From contig NZ_JBOCEG010000003.1 in assembly GCF_050586465.1 (NCBI RefSeq), positions 310,001 to 374,000 on the forward strand: a DNA stretch of 64,000 nucleotides, written 5' to 3'. The position numbers and the translations under genes are program-made. This DNA is from CAJXYS01 sp913063035 (GTDB taxonomy: Bacteria; Pseudomonadota; Alphaproteobacteria; Rhodobacterales; Rhodobacteraceae). The notes beneath the pieces were generated by a model that had not been told where the DNA came from, ran no database searches, and saw only the letters and a program-made list of their open reading frames with translations. Shown here one piece after another: positions 1 through 10,081 of this stretch; position 1 is the stretch's first letter, and each line of letters opens with the position of its first letter.

Positions 1-1857
<1,857 letters not shown>

Positions 1858-1884
1858 GCCGAAAATCACGTTCCGTTCACGAAT

Positions 1885-1899
1885 GTTCCTAAAAAGTTC
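1885..1899 (+). promoter_or_regulatory. LexA (SOS) box upstream of small membrane protein
   Basis: GTTC at 1885-1888 and GTTC at 1896-1899 are separated by seven AT-rich bases (ctaaaaa), the direct-repeat LexA operator known in alphaproteobacteria. Two further GTTC copies lie at 1870-1873 and 1875-1878. A -35-like TTTACA (1900-1905) abuts the box; no convincing -10 follows. The spacing matches the box in front of lexA in this same window. The box ends 66 bases before the ATG of the 40-residue gene. Confidence 0.6.
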
Positions 1900-1965
1900 T
1901 TTACAGGACGCGCGATTTTTGAGAACAAACGAGCAACACGAGTCCAACGGAACGGAGATGTCGTC

Positions 1966-2088
1966 ATGATCGGAGATATTCGCAAGATCCTCACGCGGTC
2001 CCCCGGCGCCGTCATGGAAGATGCCGCCGGCTGTGCGGCCCTTGCCGTGCTGGTGATGCTGGGGCTGTACCTGCCCGGACTCGTCTGA
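1966..2088 (+). CDS. 40-residue single-pass membrane protein, candidate SOS-induced
   Basis: A short frame, ATG at 1966 and TGA at 2086-2088, encodes 40 residues. The N-terminus is amphipathic and basic (MIGDIRKILTRSP) and one hydrophobic helix spans about residues 22-37, ending LYLPGLV. An AACGGAG ribosome binding site lies 8 bases before the start. A strong terminator follows at 2171-2204, so this looks like a monocistronic gene rather than noise. A LexA box sits in its upstream region. I do not recognise a named family. Alphaproteobacteria are known to make SOS-induced small membrane proteins such as the Caulobacter division inhibitor SidA; functional likeness here is inference only. Confidence 0.6.
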   Translation: MIGDIRKILTRSPGAVMEDAAGCAALAVLVMLGLYLPGLV

Positions 2089-2170
2089 GACCTGCCTGCG
2101 GTCTGTCGGGCGCCCGCGCTTCCCCCAACCCGTGCCGGCGCCCTTTCCTCATCGGACGGACCCTTACCTG

Positions 2171-2204
2171 ACCGCCGCGCGCCTTGGCCCGCGGCGGTTT
2201 TTTT
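2171..2204 (+). terminator. Rho-independent terminator
   Basis: The inverted repeat ACCGCCGCG (2171-2179) / CGCGGCGGT (2190-2198) is followed by seven consecutive T (2198-2204). It is oriented for plus-strand transcripts and ends the unit containing the 40-residue gene, and possibly recG readthrough. Confidence 0.85.
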
Positions 2205-2306
2205 GGATATTTGGACCACTTGGACGGGCCGCGCGACGCCCCCCTCCAAGTGGTGGAAATATCCCCGCCGGAGGCATGGATCCTGCGCCTTGGCCGGCCC
2301 GGGCGC

Positions 2307-2759
2307 TCAGGCGCAGGCCGCTTCCTGGGCCTTGTCGAAGGCCTCGAGCGTCGCCTCGAGCGCCAGCATGATCGAGGCATGCCGGTTCTTGTAGTCGCGC
2401 GCGGGTTCCAGGACGGCGAGATCCTGGAAAGGTGGCCCCGGGGGCGGGGCGCCGTCTTTCAGCATGGCCCTGAGCCCGTCGCGCGCGGCCGCGATTTCGT
2501 CGCGGGTCCGGCCGATGACATGGGCGCCGACGACCGCCGCGGCGGCCTGGCCAAGCGCGCAGGCCTTGACGTCCTGGCCGAAGCGGGCCACGCGCCCGTC
2601 GGCCACGTCGAGATCGACCGTCACGGTGGATCCGCAGAGCGGCGAGCGCTTCTTGACGGTGGCGGCCGGGGCCTCCAGCCGGTCGGTCAGGGGGATGTCC
2701 GCGGCCAGCGCGAGGATGCGCTGCGAGTAGAGCTTGATCAGATCGGTTTCGGCGCTCAT
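2307..2759 (-). CDS. IscU/NifU-type iron-sulfur scaffold-like protein
   Basis: A 150-residue protein of the NifU_N/IscU fold, which assembles Fe-S clusters on conserved cysteines. Cys42 (SPLCGST) and Cys67 (VKACALGQA) match the first two cluster ligands. The third canonical cysteine is replaced in the stretch ARDYKNRHASIMLALEAT; the only other cysteine is Cys149 at the extreme C-terminus. This variant is common in alphaproteobacteria as a stand-alone gene away from isc/suf operons. The start is placed at MSAETDLIKLYS because a longer frame would run into the divergent hisI. It is divergently arranged with hisI, with 71 bases between start codons. Whether it truly assembles clusters is uncertain. 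Confidence 0.8.
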   Translation of the reverse strand: MSAETDLIKLYSQRILALAADIPLTDRLEAPAATVKKRSPLCGSTVTVDLDVADGRVARFGQDVKACALGQAAAAVVGAHVIGRTRDEIAAARDGLRAMLKDGAPPPGPPFQDLAVLEPARDYKNRHASIMLALEATLEAFDKAQEAACA

Positions 2760-2830
2760 GGGCTCCGGCTTTCGTCTCGTCCCTGGTTGCAATAGATAAG
2801 CCGGGACGTGGCCGAAGAAAAGGACAGGAT

Positions 2831-3193
2831 ATGGCATTCGATCCCGCCTCGCTGAACTACGACGCCGCCGGGCTGATCCCGGCCATCGCCCAGGATGCGA
2901 CGACGGGCGAGGTGCTGATGATGGCCTGGATGACCGCGGGCGCGGTGGCGCGCACGCTCGAGACCGGGCGCGTCACCTACTGGTCGCGGTCGCGCCAGGC
3001 TTACTGGGTCAAGGGCGAGACGAGCGGCCATGTCCAGACGCTCGTGGATTTCCGCCTCGACTGCGACCGGGACTGCCTGCTGGTGCTGGTCGAGCAGGCG
3101 GGTCCGGCCTGCCATACCAATCGCCGCAGCTGTTTCTACACCGCCGTGCGCGCGGGCACGGAAGTGGAGCTGATGCCGCCCATGGCCGGCTGA
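2831..3193 (+). CDS. hisI: Phosphoribosyl-AMP cyclohydrolase
   Basis: HisI opens the purine ring of phosphoribosyl-AMP, the third step of histidine synthesis, in the cytoplasm. The 120-residue length is typical for the stand-alone enzyme without a HisE fusion. The DCDRD motif (residues 77-81) supplies Mg2+ ligands, and Cys78, Cys94 (in GPACHTN) and Cys101 (in RRSCFY) are the zinc cysteines. YWSRSRQAYWVKGETSGH is the family core. An AGGACAG site precedes the ATG. The other his genes are not nearby, so it acts with unlinked partners. Confidence 0.95.
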   Translation: MAFDPASLNYDAAGLIPAIAQDATTGEVLMMAWMTAGAVARTLETGRVTYWSRSRQAYWVKGETSGHVQTLVDFRLDCDRDCLLVLVEQAGPACHTNRRSCFYTAVRAGTEVELMPPMAG

Positions 3194-3196
3194 GCC

Positions 3197-4054
3197 TCAA
3201 CCGAGGCCGACGCGCCGGCGGAGCGCGCCCGGCGTCTCGCCGGCCGCGCGGTAGGCGCGGATCGCGCGGGCGTCGTCGCGCTTGGCCAGCCGCCGCCCGG
3301 CCTCGTCCCGGATCAGCCGGTGATGGTGCCAGGCAGGCACGGGCAGGGCCAGCAGCGCCTGCAGCAGCCGGTGGATCGGCGTCGCATCGACGAGGTCCAT
3401 CCCGCGCACCACCTCGGTGATGCCCTGTTCGGCGTCGTCGACCACCACGGCCAGGTGGTAGGAGGTGCCGATATCCCTGCGCGCCAGCACGATGTCCCCG
3501 ATCTGCGCGGTCAGGATGTCCGCGTCGAGCGCATGGGCGCCCTGCCGTGCCGCGCCGGTCTCGATCCATGTCAGCCCCGCCAGCCCGTCGCGCCCGCCAA
3601 GCCGGCCGATCGCGGCGTGCATGTCGAGGCGCAACGCGTCGTCCGGCCCGGCCTCGGCCAGGGATCGTCCCCGGCAGGTGCCGGGATAGACGGCCTCGGC
3701 GGGGGCGGGTCCGGCCGTTTCCTGCGGCGCGGCCAGCGCCGCGCGGATGTCGCGCCGGGTGCAGCGGCAGGGATAGAGAAGCCCCGCCGCCGCCAGCCGG
3801 TCGAGCGCCGCGCGATAGGCCGGCATCCGTTCGGACTGGCGCATCACGGGATCCGGCCATGCGAGCCCGAGCCAGCCGAGGTCTTCGTAGATCGCCGTCT
3901 CGAACGCGGCCCGGCAGCGCGGGCGATCGATATCCTCGATCCGCAGCAGGAACGTGCCACCCGCGGCCTGGGCGCGGTCCCAGGCCGTCAGCGCCGAGAA
4001 GGCATGTCCGAGATGCAGCAGCCCCGTGGGCGAGGGGGCAAAGCGCGTGCGCAT
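3197..4054 (-). CDS. gluQ: Glutamyl-Q tRNA(Asp) synthetase
   Basis: A truncated glutamyl-tRNA synthetase paralogue of 285 residues that lacks the anticodon-binding domain; the family attaches glutamate to queuosine in the tRNA-Asp anticodon. The HIGH-type motif is in RFAPSPTGLLHLGHA near the N-terminus, and the KMSKS-type loop is degenerate (RLAKRDDA). The zinc-site pattern is visible as YPCRC followed by YPGTC. The start at MRTRFAPSPTG fits the family and leaves 5 bases to the stop of the upstream methyltransferase, so the two are probably cotranscribed. The full-length gltX lies at 37.2-38.6 kb. Confidence 0.93.
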   Translation of the reverse strand: MRTRFAPSPTGLLHLGHAFSALTAWDRAQAAGGTFLLRIEDIDRPRCRAAFETAIYEDLGWLGLAWPDPVMRQSERMPAYRAALDRLAAAGLLYPCRCTRRDIRAALAAPQETAGPAPAEAVYPGTCRGRSLAEAGPDDALRLDMHAAIGRLGGRDGLAGLTWIETGAARQGAHALDADILTAQIGDIVLARRDIGTSYHLAVVVDDAEQGITEVVRGMDLVDATPIHRLLQALLALPVPAWHHHRLIRDEAGRRLAKRDDARAIRAYRAAGETPGALRRRVGLG

Positions 4055-4059
4055 TCGGC

Positions 4060-4680
4060 TCAGCGTTTGCGCAGAACGTAGACCACGGCGCCCAGGTCGA
4101 TCCCGGGGATATGCGCCCCATGCTCGCGAAAGAGCACCTCGGCGGCGCCGGTATCGACGTATTCGGCGATCCGGCCCTCGAATCCCGGATCCTCGAGCGT
4201 GTGATCGTTGAAGGAGAAAACGAAAAGCCCGCCGGGCTTCAGGACCTCCATCAAGGTGTCGATCACGGTGGCCGGGGCCGCCCCGGCCCCGATCACGCCG
4301 ACGGCGGCGGCGTGGTCGTAGAACTCCGCGGGGACGGGCAGCGGGTCGCCGGGCGCGGTTTCGCGCAGGTCGCGGTAGACGCCGCGGGCGCGGGCCTTCT
4401 CGAGCATGCCGCCGGACATGTCGATCCCGTCGATCGCGGTGAAACCGGCGGCGGCGAAGGCCGCGCCGGAGGCCCCTGTGCCGCAGCCGAAATCGAGCAG
4501 CGGCGCGTCCCGGTTTTCGCTGAACTCGGCCAGCGCGGCCGCGCAGCGGGCCGGTGTCGCGTAACCCTGCGACTCCAGCTCCGCGTCGTAACTGTCTGCC
4601 CACGCGTCATAAAGTTCTTCCATCGCCTCGGGCGATTCGACGCTATACACGTCTTTCAGGTAGTCTTTCTGTTCCGGCAT
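4060..4680 (-). CDS. Class I SAM-dependent methyltransferase
   Basis: A 206-residue cytoplasmic methyltransferase. SAM-binding motif I is LLDFGCGTGASG, followed by the acidic motif II region GIDMSGGMLEKAR. The N-terminus MPEQKDYLKDVYSVESPEAMEELYDAWA resembles the Williams-Beuren/UbiE-like group, but the substrate cannot be told from the sequence. The start is chosen at MPEQKDYL because an AAGGGGAC site sits 6 bases upstream and a longer start would overlap trmFO. It lies between trmFO and gluQ on the same strand in a probable operon. Confidence 0.82.
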   Translation of the reverse strand: MPEQKDYLKDVYSVESPEAMEELYDAWADSYDAELESQGYATPARCAAALAEFSENRDAPLLDFGCGTGASGAAFAAAGFTAIDGIDMSGGMLEKARARGVYRDLRETAPGDPLPVPAEFYDHAAAVGVIGAGAAPATVIDTLMEVLKPGGLFVFSFNDHTLEDPGFEGRIAEYVDTGAAEVLFREHGAHIPGIDLGAVVYVLRKR

Positions 4681-4717
4681 CTTGTCCCCTTTGCTGCGCA
4701 CAGGGTAACAACAGCCG

Positions 4718-6079
4718 TCAGGCAAGGTCCAGTGCGGCCGGCTGGCCGAGCCAGCCGCTCCAGGCGGCCTTGGCCCGATCCGTGTAGGCGCGGTAGCGGT
4801 CCCGGCGGTTGCGCCGGCCGCCCTTGGCGTCCACCGGCGGGAAGAGGCCGAAATTGACGTTCATGGGCTGGAAGGTCCTGGCCTCGGCGCCGCCGGTGAT
4901 GTGGTTGAGCAGCGCGCCGATGGCGGTCTCGGGCGGCGGGGTGGCGACGGTCTCTCCCAGGATCTCGGCCGCGGCGAGGCGGCCGGCGAGAAGCCCCATC
5001 GCCGCCGATTCCACGTAGCCCTCGACGCCGGTGATCTGGCCGGCGAAGCGGATATGCGGCTGCGATTTCAGGCGCATCTGTGCATCCAGCAAGCGCGGCG
5101 CGTTGATGAAGGTGTTGCGGTGGATGCCGCCCAGCCGTGCGAAACGCGCCTCTTCCAGGCCGGGAATCATCCGAAAAACATCCGCTTGCGCGCCGTATTT
5201 CATCTTCGTCTGGAAGCCGACGATGTTGAAGAGCGTGCCCAGTTTGTTGTCGCGGCGCAGCTGCACCACCGCCCAGGGCTTGACCTCGGGCTGGTGCGGG
5301 TTCGTCAGCCCGACCGGCTTCATCGGGCCGTGGCGCAGGGTCTCGCGGCCGCGCTCGGCCATGACCTCGATCGGCAGGCAGCCGTCGAAATAGCCGGCCG
5401 TCTCGCCCTCGTGGAACGTGGTCTTGGGCGCGGCGATCAGCGCGTCGATGAAGGCCTCGTAGGTGTCGCGGTCCATCGGGCAGTTGAGATAGGCGGTGCG
5501 CTCTTCCTCGGTGTCGCCCTTGTCGTAGCGCGACTGGAACCACGCCTTCTCGAGATCGATGCTCTCGGCATAGACGATCGGCGCGATGGCGTCGAAGAAG
5601 GCCAGCGCGTCCTCGCCGGTCTCGGCGCGGATCGCCTGGCCGAGCGCCGAGGAGGTCAGCGGGCCGGTGGCGATGATGGTGGGGCCCCAGTCCGCCGGCG
5701 GCAACGCCGTGATCTCGCCGGTCTCGACGGTGACCAGCGGGTGCGCGCGAAGCCGTTCGGTCACGCCGGCGGAGAACCTGTCCCGATCCACGGCCAGCGC
5801 GCCGCCCGCGGGCAATGCGTGGCGGTCGGCCATTTCCATGATCAGCCCGCCCGCTTGCCGCATCTCCCAGTGCAGGAGCCCGACCGCGTTCGACTCGTCG
5901 TCGTCCGAGCGGAAGGAGTTGGAACACACCATTTCCGCCAGGTCGCCGGTCTTGTGGGCGAAGGTGCCCTGCTCGGGGCGCATCTCGTGAATGATCACGG
6001 GAACGCCCATATGCACGGCCTGCCAGGCGGCTTCCGCGCCTGCCATGCCGCCGCCGATGATGTGAACGGGTTTGACCAT
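4718..6079 (-). CDS. trmFO: Folate/FAD-dependent tRNA U54 methyltransferase TrmFO
   Basis: TrmFO methylates U54 of tRNA to ribothymidine using methylenetetrahydrofolate and FADH2. The 453-residue length is typical. The N-terminal dinucleotide fold is HIIGGGMAGAEAAWQ, followed by EMRPEQGTFAHKT and a CSNSF segment. The family signature continues with the internal GYFDGCLPIEVMAERGRETLRHGPMKPVGL region and a C-terminal HITGGAEA.FQPMNVNFGLFPP segment. It resembles GidA/MnmG but is shorter and lacks the MnmG C-terminal domain. It begins 45 bases after the DoxX-like gene and ends 37 bases before the methyltransferase, all on the minus strand. Confidence 0.95.
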   Translation of the reverse strand: MVKPVHIIGGGMAGAEAAWQAVHMGVPVIIHEMRPEQGTFAHKTGDLAEMVCSNSFRSDDDESNAVGLLHWEMRQAGGLIMEMADRHALPAGGALAVDRDRFSAGVTERLRAHPLVTVETGEITALPPADWGPTIIATGPLTSSALGQAIRAETGEDALAFFDAIAPIVYAESIDLEKAWFQSRYDKGDTEEERTAYLNCPMDRDTYEAFIDALIAAPKTTFHEGETAGYFDGCLPIEVMAERGRETLRHGPMKPVGLTNPHQPEVKPWAVVQLRRDNKLGTLFNIVGFQTKMKYGAQADVFRMIPGLEEARFARLGGIHRNTFINAPRLLDAQMRLKSQPHIRFAGQITGVEGYVESAAMGLLAGRLAAAEILGETVATPPPETAIGALLNHITGGAEARTFQPMNVNFGLFPPVDAKGGRRNRRDRYRAYTDRAKAAWSGWLGQPAALDLA

Positions 6080-6124
6080 GCCCGCGATTTAGGCCAGCCG
6101 CGGGCAAAAGAAAAGGGTGCGACG

Positions 6125-6640
6125 TCAGGCGCTGGCACGGGTCTCGGCGGCGGCGTCGCGCTTGCGCGCCCGGCGCAACCGGCTGAACGCGTCGCCCCGC
6201 TCCGGTTTGCGCGGCATGGGGGCCGCGGCCTCGCGTTCGGACAGCAGGCCGTCGATCATCAGCAGCGTCCGCTCGCAGGTCGCCACCATCAGCAGCCCGC
6301 CCACCATGGCCAGATCGCGCCAGAAATGGCTGATGGCCGCCGCGTCGCCGGGGACGTAGGTGAAGATGAAGGCCGTCCAGAAGACGTGCAGCGCAAGGAC
6401 GGAGGCCGCGATCCGCGTCTGGAAGCCGACCATCACCATGAAGGCGGCGGTGAATTCGAAGATCACGCTGGCGATGACGAAGAACCCGGGCACCATGCCC
6501 GCGCTGAAGGCCTCGGCCACGCCGTTCGGATCGACGATCAGGCCGCAGGACTTGGCCACGAAGTAGGACCCGATCACGATTCGGCCGAGGGCCGAAAACA
6601 GGATCTCGGCCGACAGGGCCTTTGCGAATGTCCGACTCAT
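6125..6640 (-). CDS. DoxX-like inner-membrane protein
   Basis: A 171-residue membrane protein with about four hydrophobic segments (around residues 12-30, 52-72, 80-100 and 112-128) and a highly basic, probably cytoplasmic tail (RKPERGDAFSRLRRARKRD). The arrangement and the ALGRIVIGSYFVAKS start of the first helix are those of the DoxX/SURF4-like family, whose members include terminal-oxidase or thiosulfate:quinone subunits but are mostly of unknown role. The start at MSRTFAKAL is preceded by AAAGGGGAC. A 16-bp perfect palindrome lies about 70 bases upstream (6711-6726), suggesting its own regulator. Confidence 0.72.
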   Translation of the reverse strand: MSRTFAKALSAEILFSALGRIVIGSYFVAKSCGLIVDPNGVAEAFSAGMVPGFFVIASVIFEFTAAFMVMVGFQTRIAASVLALHVFWTAFIFTYVPGDAAAISHFWRDLAMVGGLLMVATCERTLLMIDGLLSEREAAAPMPRKPERGDAFSRLRRARKRDAAAETRASA

Positions 6641-6710
6641 GGGTGTCCCCTTTCCCGTCAAGGTGGTGGCAGCGGGAGTCCCTGCCGCCCAGGGTTTTAT
6701 TCCAGCCGTG

Positions 6711-6726
6711 AATTCTGGCCAGAATT
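6711..6726. promoter_or_regulatory. 16-bp perfect palindrome, candidate operator
   Basis: AATTCTGGCCAGAATT reads identically on both strands. On the minus strand a weak promoter-like pair TTCTGG-N17-AATAAA overlaps it and would drive the DoxX-like gene. The sequence is AT-rich at its flanks, unlike the surrounding DNA. Which regulator binds is unknown. Confidence 0.45.
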
Positions 6727-6798
6727 TGAAATTCCCATGGTAGTTTGAAGGGGTGCACTATTATCGCTTGGGTTGTGGTCCTGCGCCGCGGCCAGGAA

Positions 6799-6833
6799 AA
6801 AGGCCCCCGGCCGCAACGGCGGCGGGGGCCTTT
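6799..6833 (-). terminator. gyrA terminator
   Basis: AAAGGCCCCCG (6799-6809) and CGGGGGCCTTT (6823-6833) form an 11-bp stem. On the minus strand the hairpin is followed by a T-run (TTTTTCC), and it sits 22 bases beyond the gyrA stop codon. Confidence 0.85.
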
Positions 6834-6854
6834 CGGCAGGCTCGTGGCCGGCGC

Positions 6855-9596
6855 TCAGCCCTCTTCCGGGGGCTCCGCGGTATCCTCGTCGTCGTCCTCG
6901 CCGCGTTCGGCGATCCACGCGACCGAGACGACCTCCTCGCCCTTGGCGGTGTTGAAGACCCGCACGCCCGACGAGCCGCGCCCCTGGCGCGAGATGTCCT
7001 CGACCGGGCACCGGATCGACTGGCCGTTGGAGGTCGCCAGCATGATCTGGTCCTCGTCCTCGACCGTGAAGGCGGCGACGATGCGATCGCCGCGCCGGCC
7101 CAGATTGGCCGCGGTCACGCCCTGGCCGCCGCGCCCGGTGATGCGGTACTCGTAGGCCGAGGAGCGCTTGCCGTAGCCGCTGGAGGTGATGGTGAGAATC
7201 CATTGTTCCAGCGCCGAAAGCTCGGCGTATCGCTCGGGCGAGAGCGCGACGTCTGCGGCGCTCTCTTCCTCGCTGCCGGCCTCGTCGCCGGTGACCGCGC
7301 GCCGCATCTTGAAATAGGCGGCCCGTTCCTCGGGGCTGACCTCGACGTGACGGATCACCGCCATCGACACAACGCTGTCGCCCGTGGCCAGGCGGATGCC
7401 GCGCACCCCGGTCGAGTCGCGGCCCTTGAAGACCCGCACATCGGTCACGGGGAAGCGGATCGCCTTGCCGAGTTCCGTCGTCAGCAGCATGTCATCGGTC
7501 TGGGTGCAGATGCGCGCGTTCACGAGGCTGACCCCCTCGGGCAGCTTCATCGCGATCTTGCCGTTGGATTTCACGTTGGTGAAATCCGAAAGCGCGTTGC
7601 GCCGGACCGTGCCTTCCGAGGTGGCGAAGACGATCTGCAGGTCGTCCCAGTCCTCTTCGGCGGCTTCGACCGGCATGATCGCCGCGATCGAGACCTCCTG
7701 CGAGATGGGCAGGATGTTCACGATCGCCTTGCCGCGGGCGTTGCGCCCGCCTGGCGGCAGGCGCCAGGTCTTGAGCTTGTAGACCATCCCGTCGGTGGTG
7801 AAGAACAACAGCGGCGTGTGGGTATTGGCCACGAAGAGCGTCGTGACGACGTCGTCTTCCTTGGTGGCCATCCCCGAGAGCCCCTTGCCGCCGCGTTTCT
7901 GGGCGCGGTAGTCCATCAGCGGCGTGCGCTTGATGTAGCCGGACTGGGTGACGGTGACGACCATGTCCTCGCGCTCGATCAGGTCCTCGTCGTCCATGTC
8001 CGCGACATGCTCGACGATCTCGGTCCGGCGCGGGACGGCGAACTGTTCCTTCACCTCGCGCAGCTCGTCGGAGATGATCGCCATGATCCGCTCGCGCGAG
8101 CGGAGGATGTCGAGGTAATCCTTGATCTTCGCGGCCAGCGCCTCGAGCTCGTCGGTCACCTCCTTGACGCCGAGCTGGGTCAGGCGCTGAAGCCGAAGCT
8201 CCAGGATCGCGCGCGCCTGCGCCTCGGACAGGTTGTAGGTGCCGTCCTCGTTCATGGTGTGGGTCGGATCGTCGATCAGGCGGATGTAGTCGGCGATGTC
8301 GGCCGCGGGCCAGCGCCGGGTCATCAGCTTCTCGCGGGCTTCCGCGGCGTCGGCCGAGGCGCGGATGGTCGCGACCACCTCGTCCACATTGGTGACCGCC
8401 ACCGCCAGCCCGCAGAGCACGTGGCTGCGTTCGCGAGCCTTGCGCAATTCGAAGGCGGTGCGCCGCGCGACGACCTCTTCGCGGAACGACACGAAGGCGG
8501 TGAGGAACTTGCGCAGGTCCAGCTGTTCGGGCTTGCCGCCGTTCAGCGCCAGCATGTTGCAGCCGAAACTCGTCTGCATCGGGGTGAAGCGGTAGAGCTG
8601 GTTCAGAACCACCTCGGGCGTGGCGTCGCGCTTGAGCTCGATCACGACCCGGATGCCGACGCGGTCGGACTCGTCCTGGACATGGGCGATGCCCTCGATC
8701 TTCTTGTCGCGGACCATCTCGGCGATGCGCTCGATCATCGCCGCCTTGTTCACCTGGTAGGGGATCTCGTCGAGCACGATGGCGTAGCGATCCTTGCGGA
8801 TCTCCTCGATCCGGCTCTTGGCGCGGATGATGACGCTGCCGCGGCCCTCGAGATAGGCCTTGCGTGCCCCGGACCGGCCGAGGATCAGGCCGCCGGTCGG
8901 GAAATCGGGGGCCGGGATAAAGTCGATCAGCTGTTCCGAGGAGAGATCGGGGCTCTCTATCAGCGCCAGCGTGGCGTCCACCACCTCGCCCAGGTTATGG
9001 GGCGGGATGTTGGTGGCCATGCCGACGGCGATGCCGCCGGCGCCGTTGACCAGCATGTTCGGGAACCGCGCGGGCAGGACGGTGGGCTCCAGGTCCTTGC
9101 CGTCGTAATTGTCCTGCCAGTCGACGGTCTCCTTCTCGATGTCGGCCAGCAGCGACTGCGCGGCCTTGTCCATGCGAACCTCGGTATAGCGCATGGCCGC
9201 CGGGTTATCGCCGTCCATCGAGCCGAAATTGCCCTGGCCGTCCAGCAGCGGCAGCGACATCGAGAAATCCTGCGCCATGCGCACCAGCGCGTCGTAGATC
9301 GCCGAGTCCCCGTGCGGGTGATACTTGCCCATCACGTCGCCCACGGGCCGGGCGGACTTGCGGTAGGGCTTGTCATGGGTGTTGCCGGTCTCGTGCATCG
9401 CGTAGAGGATGCGCCGGTGGACCGGCTTCAGGCCGTCGCGCAGGTCCGGGATCGCGCGGCTGACGATCACGCTCATCGCGTAATCGAGATAGGCCGATTT
9501 CATCTCCTCTTCGATGGAGATGCTGGGCCCACCGTATTCCGGCCGCTCCGGCAGGGTTTCGTCCGTGTTTTCAGGAGGTTCGGGGGTATCGCTCAC
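6855..9596 (-). CDS. gyrA: DNA gyrase subunit A
   Basis: The 913-residue breakage-reunion subunit of gyrase, which introduces negative supercoils with GyrB. The catalytic tyrosine is Tyr137 in AAMRYTEVR. The quinolone-resistance region reads KYHPHGDSAIYDALVRMAQ, with Ser98 and Asp102, the residues of a susceptible enzyme. The GyrA box appears as QKRGGKGL, which separates it from ParC. The C-terminal beta-pinwheel is interrupted by an acidic insert (GDEAGSEEESAAD) and the protein ends in an acidic tail (GEDDDEDTAEPPEEG). The start codon is GTG (MSDTPEPPENTD). It has a promoter at 9641-9670 and its own terminator. Confidence 0.97.
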   Translation of the reverse strand: MSDTPEPPENTDETLPERPEYGGPSISIEEEMKSAYLDYAMSVIVSRAIPDLRDGLKPVHRRILYAMHETGNTHDKPYRKSARPVGDVMGKYHPHGDSAIYDALVRMAQDFSMSLPLLDGQGNFGSMDGDNPAAMRYTEVRMDKAAQSLLADIEKETVDWQDNYDGKDLEPTVLPARFPNMLVNGAGGIAVGMATNIPPHNLGEVVDATLALIESPDLSSEQLIDFIPAPDFPTGGLILGRSGARKAYLEGRGSVIIRAKSRIEEIRKDRYAIVLDEIPYQVNKAAMIERIAEMVRDKKIEGIAHVQDESDRVGIRVVIELKRDATPEVVLNQLYRFTPMQTSFGCNMLALNGGKPEQLDLRKFLTAFVSFREEVVARRTAFELRKARERSHVLCGLAVAVTNVDEVVATIRASADAAEAREKLMTRRWPAADIADYIRLIDDPTHTMNEDGTYNLSEAQARAILELRLQRLTQLGVKEVTDELEALAAKIKDYLDILRSRERIMAIISDELREVKEQFAVPRRTEIVEHVADMDDEDLIEREDMVVTVTQSGYIKRTPLMDYRAQKRGGKGLSGMATKEDDVVTTLFVANTHTPLLFFTTDGMVYKLKTWRLPPGGRNARGKAIVNILPISQEVSIAAIMPVEAAEEDWDDLQIVFATSEGTVRRNALSDFTNVKSNGKIAMKLPEGVSLVNARICTQTDDMLLTTELGKAIRFPVTDVRVFKGRDSTGVRGIRLATGDSVVSMAVIRHVEVSPEERAAYFKMRRAVTGDEAGSEEESAADVALSPERYAELSALEQWILTITSSGYGKRSSAYEYRITGRGGQGVTAANLGRRGDRIVAAFTVEDEDQIMLATSNGQSIRCPVEDISRQGRGSSGVRVFNTAKGEEVVSVAWIAERGEDDDEDTAEPPEEG

Positions 9597-9640
9597 GTGA
9601 GGTGCGCCTGTTTGCCGGGGATCAATATCTTGTTGTCGGC

Positions 9641-9670
9641 ACTATACCCGAACCGAAATGGGGGATGCAA
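9641..9670 (-). promoter_or_regulatory. Probable gyrA promoter
   Basis: On the minus strand TTGCAT (9665-9670) and TATAGT (9641-9646) are separated by 18 bases and lie about 45 bases upstream of the GTG start. The remaining intergenic DNA to usg (9597-9811) holds nothing else I can name. Confidence 0.5.
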
Positions 9671-9811
9671 TCAATGCCTTGCGCCCCTGTTGGCAGCCAT
9701 GCCGTGTGAGTGCCAACATACTGATATTGAACGATTTTGAAGGATCAGACGCTTGACCGCGGGCAGGGGGCTTGGCAAGCTTTCCGAATAACAAGAAAAG
9801 GAGGTACCCGC

Positions 9812-10081
9812 ATGGGCAGATCCGAGACCGAGCTGATGCTCGAGGGCTACGGCCTGACGACGGCCGAATTCTTCTATGGCATGCCCGATTACACCCGCGT
9901 CCTGAACAGCTTCACCTGGCAGGATTACGACCTTGCGCCCGATTATCCGCGCCTGTTCCGTTTCATCGAGTTCTGGCAGAACAGGATCGAGGGGCCGCTG
10001 CACTCGGTCCGTTTCACCCATCGCAAGCTGGTCGCGCCGGGCGCCTGGCAGAACGTCACGGGCGAGTTCACGCTGCACTGA
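9812..10081 (+). CDS. usg: Usg family protein
   Basis: An 89-residue protein of the Usg family, small alphaproteobacterial proteins of unknown function first noted next to a trp gene in Caulobacter. The family core is visible: GYGLTTAEFFYGMPDYTRVLNSFTWQDYDLAPDYPRL and then FWQNRIEGPLHSVRFTHRKLV. The start at MGRSETELML is fixed by a near-perfect AAGGAGGT site 8 bases upstream. It is divergent from gyrA and convergent with ssb. It is not beside trp genes here. Confidence 0.85.
   Translation: MGRSETELMLEGYGLTTAEFFYGMPDYTRVLNSFTWQDYDLAPDYPRLFRFIEFWQNRIEGPLHSVRFTHRKLVAPGAWQNVTGEFTLH

Noticed and set aside
6753..9740. A 995-codon plus-strand frame opposite gyrA
   Set aside because: A shadow of gyrA; no recognisable domain or ribosome site.
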